This document shows positions 1 through 7,814 of a stretch of DNA of 9,057 nucleotides, piece after piece. This stretch comes from Alphaproteobacteria bacterium. GTDB lineage: Bacteria; Pseudomonadota; Alphaproteobacteria; CAAGCB01; CAG-977. The position numbers and the translations under genes were made by a program. Numbering within the stretch: the stretch's first letter is position 1; each line of letters opens with the position of its first letter. Below the pieces are notes generated by a model. That model did not search any database, was not told where the DNA came from, and saw only the letters and a program-made list of their open reading frames with translations. Location of the stretch: assembly GCA_021639925.1 (NCBI GenBank), contig JAJXEL010000042.1:5533-14589 (forward strand), in the 5' to 3' direction.

Positions 1-152
1 ATCGCCAGTTCGACCGTATCGGCCGTAAATCCCCGATTGGCGCGCAAAGACAGCGACGGCAGGCCAGCATAAACGGCGTCCGCCCCGTACAAAAAAGCCG
101 TCTGCAGCGCTTCGGGCGATCCGGCGGGCAAAAGCAATTCGGGTTTTTTCAT
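1..152 (-). CDS. U32 peptidase-family protein (TrhP/YegQ-like), N-terminal fragment
   Basis: Only the first 50 codons are inside the window; the gene runs off the left edge. The protein begins MKKPELLLPAGSPEAL and continues with YGADAVYAG and SLSLRAN, which is the opening of the U32 family: a KPELL-PAG strand, then an YGADAVYAG turn of the TIM-barrel-like domain. Members include TrhP (YegQ), which takes part in 5-hydroxyuridine formation at tRNA position 34, RlhA in 23S rRNA hydroxylation, and UbiU/UbiV in oxygen-independent ubiquinone synthesis. The visible part resembles YegQ most, but 50 residues do not separate the subgroups, so no symbol is given. The start is the ATG at 152-150, preceded by a good AAGGAA ribosome binding site (complement of 157-162). 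The gene lies 12 nt downstream of the pbpC stop in the same orientation and is probably co-transcribed; the link to cell-wall genes looks like operon convenience. The iron-sulfur cysteines of the family would lie outside the window. Confidence 0.9.
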   Translation of the reverse strand, partial: MKKPELLLPAGSPEALQTAFLYGADAVYAGLPSLSLRANRGFTADTVELA

Positions 153-155
153 ATC

Positions 156-162
156 GTTCCTT
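156..162 (-). promoter_or_regulatory. Ribosome binding site of the U32 gene
   Basis: On the minus strand the sequence AAGGAAC stands 3 nt before the ATG, and its AAGG core is 6 nt away. It fills most of the 12-nt gap between the pbpC stop codon (TAA, 167-165) and the U32 start. No room remains for a separate terminator and promoter, which supports read-through from pbpC. Confidence 0.7.
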
Positions 163-164
163 TT

Positions 165-2288
165 TTATTGCACCGTCAAACGGCGTCTTGAAAGCAAAAT
201 CTTTTCACCGTTTTTCAAAGTCATTTCAGCCCGTACTGTATGACTTCCCTTTTCCGGACGCCAGAAAAAAGTTTCTTCCCGCGCCGCCGGCTGCGGTTTT
301 TCGTCAACAAACCAGACGATATCGGCGCCTTCGGGCAGAAAAGAAACGGAAAACGGATAACCCTGATGCTGTTGCGGCACACGGGGATCGACGGCCAGCA
401 TGACGCCGTCGGCAGGCGAAACAATGACGGGCGCGTCAGGTTCGAAAAACGCCGTTTCAACGACGTCGGGATCAAAGTATTCCGTTTTTTCCCCGATTGT
501 TCTTTTTTCCAGACGCGCCGACAAGGGAAGCGGCCCGCTGTTTTTAATTTTGTTCAGCTCCGTAAACACCGAACGCAGCAACAAAGCCGGCCCGGACGCG
601 CCCGTAACGTCCAGCATCGGTTCGTATGTCAGATTGCCCAGCCAGACGCCCGCGACAAAATCGGCGTTATACCCCATAGCCCAGGCGTCCCGGTAATCCG
701 TTGACGTTCCGGTTTTGACCGCCGTCTGCACCGGGAAATTCAAAATGCTGTCCGCGCCGAATTCCAGCTGCCGGGCCAAAGGATCGGACAGAATATTGCC
801 GATCAGTGTCGCCGCCGTTTCGGGCAGCATACGCTTTTCCTTTTCGCCGTCCTGCTCTTTAAAAGCGCGCAAAGGCTTTAAAACGCCGCCGCCGGCCAGC
901 ATCAGATAAGCGCGCGACAATTCCAAAAGCGTTACTTCCGCATTGCCCAGCGCCAGCCCTTCGCGGTAAAAATCGGCGCTTTTTTCAAAATGAGAAAACC
1001 CCAGCCGCTGCAAAAAACCGAAATACGTTTTAATCCCGACAAATTCGATTGTTTTTAACGCCGGAATATTCAGTGAATTGCCCAAAGCCTGCCGCACGGT
1101 CACGTCGCCGTAATAACTGCGGCTGTAGTTTTTAAAATGATGCACGCCCGACCCGACCGCGCGGGCAAAAGGCGCGTCTTTGATTTTTGTCGCCGCCGTC
1201 ATGCCTTTTGTCAGCGCCAGCCCATACAGAAGCGGCTTTTGCGCGGAAGCCGGCTGGCGCGGCGCCAAAACCGCATTGACGGCCGCGGTGTCTTTATCCG
1301 AACTTTCCACCGCCCAGGCCAGAATATTCCCCGTTTCGCGTTCTATTACCAAAACGGCGGCGTTTGAAACATGATGGTAACGCAAATCTTTTAAACGCTG
1401 CCGCGTCAAAGCGGCGACTTTTTTTTGCAAAAAAGCGTCCAAAGTCGTTTCGACCGCCCGTCCCGCGGGCAAATCAAGCGAACGGACATATTCCAGAAAA
1501 TGCGGCGCGGCCACATTTAATTCCGGCGCGGACAAGTTGATTTTTTCCTTTAAAGCCGCCTGCAGTTCCGTTTTTGAAATAATATTTTGTTCTGCGAAGG
1601 CCCTCAGCTGACGGTCGATCAGCCCGTTGATTTTGTCCGCGGATCCGTACAGGTCAAACGAGCTGGGCGCGCGCACCAAAACGACCAAAGCCGCCGTTTC
1701 GCGCAAGCTCAGACGATCGGGCGTTTTTGAAAAATAAAACAAAGCCGCCTGTTTTACCCCGCGCCGGTTGGCCGCATACGGCACTTGGTTTAAGTAAAAT
1801 TCCAAAATGTCGTTTTTTGAAAACCGGCGTTCCAGACGGACGGCGTCAATCCCTTCGACAATTTTTGAAAAAAACGTCCGCGGCCGGGGAATAATCATTC
1901 GGACGACCTGTTCGCTTAACGAACTGGCGCCGCGCACAATCTTTCCCGCCTTTATATTCTGAAACAAAGCGGCGGCTCTGGCCCGCCAGTCAACGCCCGA
2001 ATGGGAATAAAAATTCCTGTCTTCGGCCGCGACGAACATTTTAACCAGCAAAGGCGGCGTCTCGTACAGCCGCAATGTATCATGCACATTCCAATAATTC
2101 AGATACGACGTATTTAACGGAATGCCGGAACGGTCCAGAAACTGAATCTTGTCCGCCCGCGCGGTCATACGGTCAAACGATTCCGGCAAATCGCCCGTAT
2201 GCGCGAAAACAACCGCAGCGGCGGTCAGAACGATTCCCGCCGCCGCCGGTATGATTTTTTTCAGACTACGGCGCAACTTTGACCACAT
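165..2288 (-). CDS. pbpC: Penicillin-binding protein 1C, bifunctional peptidoglycan glycosyltransferase/transpeptidase
   Basis: A class A penicillin-binding protein of 707 residues that polymerises lipid II and cross-links stem peptides in the periplasm. A short basic N-terminus precedes one membrane anchor at about 11-29. The GT51 domain (about 60-230) has catalytic E89 in EDRNFYSH, motif 2 GASSLSEQ (120-127), motif 3 KIVE with E145, and KNDILEFYLN (158-167). The transpeptidase domain (about 280-600) has S348 and K351 in SAQK, SLN at 405-407 and KTG at 525-527, so all three active-site motifs are present. From about 618 to the end is the C-terminal beta domain typical of PBP1C (begins PVIVSPADG). 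Length and order fit PBP1C, not PBP1A or PBP1B. The ATG at 2288 lies inside the end of the macroglobulin gene (23-nt overlap, different frame) behind a weak purine-rich GGCGGCAG, which suggests translational coupling. Motif 2 has Ser where Thr is usual, and Ser141 replaces the usual Arg before K142. Confidence 0.95.
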   Translation of the reverse strand: MWSKLRRSLKKIIPAAAGIVLTAAAVVFAHTGDLPESFDRMTARADKIQFLDRSGIPLNTSYLNYWNVHDTLRLYETPPLLVKMFVAAEDRNFYSHSGVDWRARAAALFQNIKAGKIVRGASSLSEQVVRMIIPRPRTFFSKIVEGIDAVRLERRFSKNDILEFYLNQVPYAANRRGVKQAALFYFSKTPDRLSLRETAALVVLVRAPSSFDLYGSADKINGLIDRQLRAFAEQNIISKTELQAALKEKINLSAPELNVAAPHFLEYVRSLDLPAGRAVETTLDAFLQKKVAALTRQRLKDLRYHHVSNAAVLVIERETGNILAWAVESSDKDTAAVNAVLAPRQPASAQKPLLYGLALTKGMTAATKIKDAPFARAVGSGVHHFKNYSRSYYGDVTVRQALGNSLNIPALKTIEFVGIKTYFGFLQRLGFSHFEKSADFYREGLALGNAEVTLLELSRAYLMLAGGGVLKPLRAFKEQDGEKEKRMLPETAATLIGNILSDPLARQLEFGADSILNFPVQTAVKTGTSTDYRDAWAMGYNADFVAGVWLGNLTYEPMLDVTGASGPALLLRSVFTELNKIKNSGPLPLSARLEKRTIGEKTEYFDPDVVETAFFEPDAPVIVSPADGVMLAVDPRVPQQHQGYPFSVSFLPEGADIVWFVDEKPQPAAREETFFWRPEKGSHTVRAEMTLKNGEKILLSRRRLTVQ

Positions 2289-5200
2289 CTGCCGCCGTCA
2301 GCCCGAATACGTCAGGCGTGTACATCGCTTCGGCCTTTGCGGGAAAAGCGGTAAACACGCCGTCGGCAACGACCTGCGCCGCATAGGAAACCTGATGCGT
2401 TCCCGCGGGCAGATATTCCGCATAAAAACCGGCGTATGCATGGCCGATATCTTTAAAATCAAAAGCGCTTCTTTCCGAAACCTGACTCAGATCCGCCGCA
2501 GAAGCCGTCGCCAGCAAAGAACTGACCGGTTCGAACGCTCCGGCAACCGGATCGCGCAGCGCGACAAAATACCGCGTAACGGGATTGGCCACCGTCAGCG
2601 TGACCTTTACCAGATCGCCGCGTTTTAAAACGCTTGCAGCGTCAAGGGGAACAAAATCGCCGCCGCGTTTGACAAAGAAACGGCGTTCGACTTCCAGCCC
2701 CGCGTTTACGGAACGGGCAACGTCGGACGGATAGGACAAAGCCGTCGAATAATAATACCGCCCCTGCCCTTTTGCCGTTAATCCGACCGTCGTTTTCCGG
2801 CCGGCCTGATCCGCGGGCAGCAGAACCGCCGCGACCGCCGCAGGATCTGATTTTTCCGTAAACGAAGCCGACAAAATTTCCCGTTGGCCAAACGTTGCGC
2901 GGATATCCAGATCCACGTCCTGCGTCTGCGTTTTTTCGCTGTAAGTCTGCAGAGCCGTCATACAAAAAGCGTTGGCCTGCGTGTTGATCCACGTACCGTC
3001 CTTTTGACGCAGCGTGTATGCCCCGCGCATTAACATTTCCGCCTTTTCCGGATTGATCCCGGCAACGGCGTTCAAGGCCATGCACGTTGTTTTGGCAGAC
3101 GACGACAATAAGGCATAGTTTCCTTTTTCGTCGTCCTTGAAAACCAGACTGCCCGACGTTTGATAAGAATCGTTCATCAAATCGTCAAACACCGCCTGAT
3201 TGCCAGGGTTCAGCCGCAGATACAAAGCTTTGTCAAACGCGCTCATCAACGGTACAAGACGGTCGAAAACAGCGATATCGGCCGCGGTAATCAACCCTCT
3301 TTTTTTCAGAAAATCCGCAGACAGCAGACGCGTCGTCAACAATACCGCAGAATCCGCCGTCTGATCCGTGCGTTTAAACAATCCCAGCAAATAACCGGCC
3401 AGCTTTTCCTGTGTTTGATGCGGGATTTCATATCCGGCCCGTTCCAGATAATCGAAGGCATATGCCGTATAGGCGGACAAATACGGACTGACAAAGCGGT
3501 TTTCGGCAACGAAATAGGCCATGCCGCCGTTTTGCGCCTGGTAAGACGGCGCTTGCCCGATTGTTTCCGAAACGAATTCCCGCGCCTGCGGCCACAACTC
3601 GTCCGGCCAGACGGCCTGTTTTTCCGCCGCATAAACGGCTGCCGCGACCGCCCGGCTGATTTTCTGTTCCCAGCACGGGTGCGGATAATCGCGCATGGCT
3701 TCGACCGTCTGTTTCAGTCCGGTCAAAAAGCCGGGAGCCGCCGAAACCGACAACCGGCCGCCGTAAGCCTTCACGCCCGCCGGAATTTCAAGAGGAACGG
3801 AAACGTCCGTTCCCGAAGCGCTGCCGTATAAAGCCGCCGTTTCAAACGTCGTTAAATTCAAAACGGGCAGCGCCTGCTTCAAACCGTCCTGATTTTCCCC
3901 GTCGCCGGCCGTAAACGCGACAACGATTTCGCCCGCCGGATCCGACGGATTTAAACGTGCCCGCACTTCGTCAAAAAGGACGCTTTGACGTTCAAAGGGC
4001 TTTAAAACAATTTGTTTTTGTGCGGATACATTTTTATCCAGCGCGCCGGACACGCGGACCGACACCGAAACGGTTACCTGATCCGGCGTTCTGTTTAAAA
4101 CAGACGCCGCAGGAACAAACGTATCCCCCGTGCGCAGCCGGTTGGGCAGCAAAGCCCTGATTTCCAAAGGCTGGGTCACGTTTACGCGCGCCTGCCCCAT
4201 ACCTGAAAATTCTTCGGGCGTCACGGCGACGACAATAATCCGCCACCCCGTCAGATTGTCGGGCAGCTTTGCTTCAAACGTGCCCCGGCCTTCTTTGTCC
4301 AGTTTCAGCGACGGATTGAAATAAGCGACAAATTTAAACACGTCGCGCATTGCGAAATCCGATCCGCCGTCGCCGCCCTGATTGGCGCCCTTCTTTTCGA
4401 TTTTCTGGCGCCCGATCAGCTGTTCGACCAGACTGTACGTCCGCACGTCCAGATCCCCCAGCCTGTTTAATCCCTGATACGGATCAAAGCTTTCGGTTCC
4501 TTTGGGCAGCAAAGACAAAACGGCTTCGTCCACCACAATGACCGCGGCTTCGACAGGCTGCTTTTCGCGGCCGGGCAGCGCGGCCGTTATTTGCGCCGTC
4601 AAAGTCTGGCCGGGACGGTAATCCTGTTTTTGCGGCGTGACTTCAACCTTGATCCGGCGCGATTCGTCAGCGACGGGAATTTTGACATACCCCGTCCATT
4701 GCGCCGGCTTGCCCAAATCGGCCGTGCCGTCGACCGGTTTGTCCGCGCGCGGTGAAAAAGCCGCGACAGACACATAAACGCCGGGGAAAAAATTGTTTTC
4801 GACAGGAATTTCGATTTTTTCAACCGACCGGTCAAACGGCTGTACAAAGGAATCCAACACGCCGTAACGTTCAACCGTCACCAATGCCAAAGCGCCGGGA
4901 ACAGGATTTTCAACCGTTAAAACGATTTTATCGCCGATTTGGTAATTTTCCTTATCGGGAACGATCTTCAAACGGTTTTCCGCCGACGCCCAGGGCACAT
5001 AATCCGCGCCGTCAACATAAAAACTTAACCGGGACGAATGCCCGTTAATCGAAGCGACAGCTTTGTACATACCGCTTTGAGCCGGCGTAAAAGAACATTT
5101 CTGCGGTTTGGTCGCGCTCATTCCCATACATTCGCCGGCCTTTTCTTCCTGCGAAACATATTTCATCAGATAAGCGTTCCCGGCGGATTTTTCACGCACC

Positions 5201-7773
5201 AGTTTGTTGACCGTTCTGAAAAACGTAATTTTGACCGGAACGCCCGCGACCAGATTTTGCTTTGTATCGGCGACGACGTATTCGATACCGGCCGGTTTTC
5301 CCGCAACGGCGTCGCCGCCGCGGCGCAGGCCGACCAGGCGGTCGGTTGAAAAATAATCCGCCGAAGCAAATGAAGAAACCGCACGCCCCGAATCGTCGAA
5401 CACTTTTGTTTCAAACCTGATTTTGCCATACGGTTTGGGCGATTTCGGCAACACGAACGTTTTTTGCAGCGCGCCTTTTTCATCGGACAGGCCGTCCTGA
5501 TCAAACAATGTTTCGGGCGCATAATCTTTATCCGTTAAATCGGCGCTGAAGCTGAACGATTCCCCGTCTGTTTTCAAATTAAACGGCGCGAAGGACAAAA
5601 CGGCGCTCTGGCGCATTTTGGCGCCCGCATAGGCTCCGCCGGAAAACAGCGAGGCCTGAGAATTAATCTGAACTTTGGCCCCGGCCTTAAAAACGCTTCC
5701 GTTAACTTCCGTAGCGGATCTAAACGCCGAAGCGGAAAAATCGGAAACCAGAAAACGCAGCGGATACAAAGCGGCGTCCCCGTGTTTCAGCGTTACGTCA
5801 TACCACCCGGAAACGGCCTGCGGCGACAAAGTAAAACTGCCGTTTAAAGCGCCAAACGGCGATAACGACAATCCTTTTTGTTCAAATACCGTCTGCCCCA
5901 TGGAATCGGCGATACTCAGATCATAACCGTTTTTCGGCGCTTTTCCCAGCATTTCGCCGTCAAGCTTTCGGACATAAATTTTAAAATCCGCCGTATCTCC
6001 GGGACGGTAAATCCCCTGCGGCGTAAAACCGAAAGCCCGCAAATACAGGTAAGGCGCCGGAGAATAAACGCTGGAAATGCTCCAATCGCTCAACGCGCCG
6101 GCAGACAGAGAAAACGAACCGTTCAAAGGCAGAACAGCCGTTTCTTTTCCTTTGGAAATCTGAACGAACAAAGAACTTTTATTAATGTCCCACTGGTTCA
6201 AATACGCCGCTTTCGGATCCAGTTTTTGATATCCGGGCAAATCGGCGCGGCCCGTTTTATCCGTTTTGTCATCGGCCAGAACGTCTTTTTTCCGCGGGGC
6301 GGACAACGGCCCGGCATACAGTTCGACCCGCGCCCCGGAAACAGGTTTGCCCGTTTTAAAATCAACCGCCCAGACCAAAGAAGAATCCCAGCCGATTTTG
6401 GCGACAACCTGCCACGGCGATACCGAAGCCGTAAAGAAATAGCGCCCTTGCAGCGCGGGAACGGTTTTGAAATTCCCGGCGACAAACCCGGATTTTCCGT
6501 CCAGCATGACGCGTACGCCGTAATCAAACGGGTACGATACATTCCTGATCGAAGGCAAAACTTCGGCAATATTATGAACGCCGGCGATTTCTTCGCGGGC
6601 GGTAAAGCCCGAAAAATCAACCTCCGCCTTGTTCAAATTTGTAGCATACCCGACAGCCTGCGTGTCTTCGCCGCTTTCCAGCACGACGGCCGAATACGGC
6701 AGCTTTAATTCCGCGCGGCGGTCGCCGGTTTTAAAAAAGAACGTTTCCGGCTTTTCGATTTTCGCCCCCCAGACGTCCGTCAGCGAATCCGATATGTTCA
6801 GCGTATACGTTTCCCCCGCTTTGGGCGCGAAAACGGAAATAACGTTCGACACGGCCGCCCGTTCGTTGACGGAAACGGCGGGCTGTCCCTTTACAAAACC
6901 GGAAACGTTTTCTAAAACCGTTTTGTCGGACAAAATAATATTGACGGGAAAATCAAACTGACATTCCGGAATATTCAGCCGCGTTTCTTCGGCGCCGTAC
7001 GATTTGACCGAAAAATCTTTATCATAGCATTGCAGCGCTTCCGCCCGGAAAACGGGCAGAGTCCTTCCTTTGCCGGCGACGCCTTCCTTTTCGGATTTCA
7101 AATCCCCGCCGTTCAGCGCTTTGAACCCGGATTCGTAAACCAGTTCATAAGGCTGGTCCACCCCCAGATCCTTCACGGGGAAAACCAAGTATTTCGCCCG
7201 GCAGTCCGTTTCCCATTCCTGACATTCGCTTTGCGCGACGTCAACTTTGATTTTTTTCGAACCGGCTTTGAAAAACATATTGGAACGAACGGATTTCATC
7301 TGCGTATCCGTATCGAAAACAACGCGCCAGCGGGGACGTTGGGGCGTGATAAAATCCATAAAGCGAGTGCGGGAAACATTAATTTCCGGACGAACCGTTT
7401 CCAAAATAAACGACTGTCCTTTGTCCATTGATGCGCCGTCCGACGTTTTAAATTCCGGCTTTACTTTAACTTTGTACGATTCCGCAGCGGCCAAACGGTC
7501 TTTTTCCCCCAGAATACAGGCCAAAGACGATTGATTCAGCCAGCGCCACCGGCAGTTCAGCTTTGGTTTTATATCAATCGGAATCTGATCCGGATCGCGT
7601 TCCATTTCGCCCAAAGCGACAACGGGACGGTTAAATTCAAAAACAATTTTATCCGCCTGCCTGATTCCTTTTCCTTCGGGAACCATTCTTCGGACAAACA
7701 AAGAAGAATCGCCGGCGGCAGCTTGAAAAGAAAAACAAACCGAAAATAAAAAAAACAAAATTTTTTTTGACAT
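2266..7773 (-). CDS. Bacterial alpha-2-macroglobulin family protease trap (YfhM-like), periplasmic
   Basis: An 1835-residue exported protein of the family that captures attacking proteases: cleavage of a bait region triggers collapse, and a thioester then bonds covalently to the protease. A signal peptide covers about 1-20, with a likely cleavage after QAAA before GDSS. C13 is not in a lipobox (Val at -1), unlike the E. coli lipoprotein. The N-terminal half is a string of macroglobulin-type beta domains, with the hallmark YRPGD at 589-593 and YRPG at 1052-1055. The probable bait segment is about 1119-1145 (LIGRQKIEKKGANQ, then a Gly-rich stretch). LPDNLTGW ends at W1177, in the conserved A2M core. 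The thioester motif CWEQ is at 1367-1370 (codons 3675-3664) at the start of an alpha-helical thioester domain that runs to about 1640. The C-terminus EAMYTPDVFG matches the family's terminal domain. It is longer than E. coli YfhM (1653 residues) through extra N-terminal domains. It sits directly upstream of pbpC, the classic arrangement. Substrates and function here are inferred from family. Confidence 0.95.
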   Translation of the reverse strand: MSKKILFFLFSVCFSFQAAAGDSSLFVRRMVPEGKGIRQADKIVFEFNRPVVALGEMERDPDQIPIDIKPKLNCRWRWLNQSSLACILGEKDRLAAAESYKVKVKPEFKTSDGASMDKGQSFILETVRPEINVSRTRFMDFITPQRPRWRVVFDTDTQMKSVRSNMFFKAGSKKIKVDVAQSECQEWETDCRAKYLVFPVKDLGVDQPYELVYESGFKALNGGDLKSEKEGVAGKGRTLPVFRAEALQCYDKDFSVKSYGAEETRLNIPECQFDFPVNIILSDKTVLENVSGFVKGQPAVSVNERAAVSNVISVFAPKAGETYTLNISDSLTDVWGAKIEKPETFFFKTGDRRAELKLPYSAVVLESGEDTQAVGYATNLNKAEVDFSGFTAREEIAGVHNIAEVLPSIRNVSYPFDYGVRVMLDGKSGFVAGNFKTVPALQGRYFFTASVSPWQVVAKIGWDSSLVWAVDFKTGKPVSGARVELYAGPLSAPRKKDVLADDKTDKTGRADLPGYQKLDPKAAYLNQWDINKSSLFVQISKGKETAVLPLNGSFSLSAGALSDWSISSVYSPAPYLYLRAFGFTPQGIYRPGDTADFKIYVRKLDGEMLGKAPKNGYDLSIADSMGQTVFEQKGLSLSPFGALNGSFTLSPQAVSGWYDVTLKHGDAALYPLRFLVSDFSASAFRSATEVNGSVFKAGAKVQINSQASLFSGGAYAGAKMRQSAVLSFAPFNLKTDGESFSFSADLTDKDYAPETLFDQDGLSDEKGALQKTFVLPKSPKPYGKIRFETKVFDDSGRAVSSFASADYFSTDRLVGLRRGGDAVAGKPAGIEYVVADTKQNLVAGVPVKITFFRTVNKLVREKSAGNAYLMKYVSQEEKAGECMGMSATKPQKCSFTPAQSGMYKAVASINGHSSRLSFYVDGADYVPWASAENRLKIVPDKENYQIGDKIVLTVENPVPGALALVTVERYGVLDSFVQPFDRSVEKIEIPVENNFFPGVYVSVAAFSPRADKPVDGTADLGKPAQWTGYVKIPVADESRRIKVEVTPQKQDYRPGQTLTAQITAALPGREKQPVEAAVIVVDEAVLSLLPKGTESFDPYQGLNRLGDLDVRTYSLVEQLIGRQKIEKKGANQGGDGGSDFAMRDVFKFVAYFNPSLKLDKEGRGTFEAKLPDNLTGWRIIVVAVTPEEFSGMGQARVNVTQPLEIRALLPNRLRTGDTFVPAASVLNRTPDQVTVSVSVRVSGALDKNVSAQKQIVLKPFERQSVLFDEVRARLNPSDPAGEIVVAFTAGDGENQDGLKQALPVLNLTTFETAALYGSASGTDVSVPLEIPAGVKAYGGRLSVSAAPGFLTGLKQTVEAMRDYPHPCWEQKISRAVAAAVYAAEKQAVWPDELWPQAREFVSETIGQAPSYQAQNGGMAYFVAENRFVSPYLSAYTAYAFDYLERAGYEIPHQTQEKLAGYLLGLFKRTDQTADSAVLLTTRLLSADFLKKRGLITAADIAVFDRLVPLMSAFDKALYLRLNPGNQAVFDDLMNDSYQTSGSLVFKDDEKGNYALLSSSAKTTCMALNAVAGINPEKAEMLMRGAYTLRQKDGTWINTQANAFCMTALQTYSEKTQTQDVDLDIRATFGQREILSASFTEKSDPAAVAAVLLPADQAGRKTTVGLTAKGQGRYYYSTALSYPSDVARSVNAGLEVERRFFVKRGGDFVPLDAASVLKRGDLVKVTLTVANPVTRYFVALRDPVAGAFEPVSSLLATASAADLSQVSERSAFDFKDIGHAYAGFYAEYLPAGTHQVSYAAQVVADGVFTAFPAKAEAMYTPDVFGLTAADVVKVAP

Positions 7774-7796
7774 ACAAAGGCTCCCCGTGTTCTGAT
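7767..7796 (+). promoter_or_regulatory. Candidate sigma-70-like promoter for the nuclease gene
   Basis: A perfect -35 hexamer TTGACA (7767-7772) is followed after 18 bp by TCTGAT (7791-7796), which matches four of six -10 positions. The -10 lies inside the left arm and centre of the inverted repeat at 7788-7809, so a protein bound there would block it. The -35 overlaps the start codon of the divergent macroglobulin gene. Transcription would begin about 30 nt before the nuclease ATG. The -10 match is weak, so the call is tentative. On the other strand TGGTCA-N17-TAAGAT (complement of 7812-7840) is an equally weak candidate for the macroglobulin operon. Confidence 0.3.
7781..7786 (-). promoter_or_regulatory. 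Ribosome binding site of the macroglobulin gene
   Basis: On the minus strand GGGGAG lies 7 nt before the ATG at 7773-7771. This fixes the start codon, which also places a complete signal peptide (basic SKK, hydrophobic core, AxA-type end) at the N-terminus. Confidence 0.75.
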
Positions 7797-7809
7797 CGCA
7801 GTCAGAACA
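7788..7809. repeat. Perfect inverted repeat in the divergent intergenic region, possible operator or hairpin
   Basis: The arms TGTTCTGA (7788-7795) and TCAGAACA (7802-7809) are exact reverse complements around a 6-base centre TCGCAG. The element sits between the divergent macroglobulin and nuclease genes, just upstream of the macroglobulin ribosome binding site. As DNA it has the size and symmetry of a dimeric regulator site. As RNA, from either strand, it would form an 8-bp stem with a 6-nt loop. It lacks the U-tract of an intrinsic terminator. The binding protein, if any, is unknown, and the spacing does not fit the LexA boxes I know. Confidence 0.6.
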
Positions 7810-7814
7810 GCATC

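Noticed and set aside
240..704. A 154-codon plus-strand reading frame inside pbpC
   Set aside because: It lies entirely within pbpC on the other strand, and its composition is that of a codon-bias shadow.
3160..3831. A 223-codon plus-strand reading frame, opposite the thioester domain
   Set aside because: Same reason: an Arg/Gln-rich antisense shadow, with no independent start signal or family motif.
5878..6708. A 276-codon plus-strand reading frame, opposite the macroglobulin gene
   Set aside because: It is antisense to a confidently assigned gene. Its product is rich in Arg, Gln and Phe with no recognisable motif, as expected from the complement of AAA/TTT- and GCC-rich codons.
7736..7750. 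C13 of the macroglobulin as a lipobox cysteine
   Set aside because: The preceding residues are F-S-V; a lipobox needs Gly, Ala or Ser just before the Cys, and the hydrophobic core before it would be too short.
7788..7809. The inverted repeat as an intrinsic terminator
   Set aside because: No T-run follows the stem on either strand, and it sits upstream of two gene starts, not downstream of a gene end.
7788..7809. The inverted repeat as a LexA (SOS) box
   Set aside because: GTTC and GAAC are in the wrong relative order and 12 bp apart, which matches neither the alphaproteobacterial GTTC-N7-GTTC nor the Gram-positive GAAC-N4-GTTC form.
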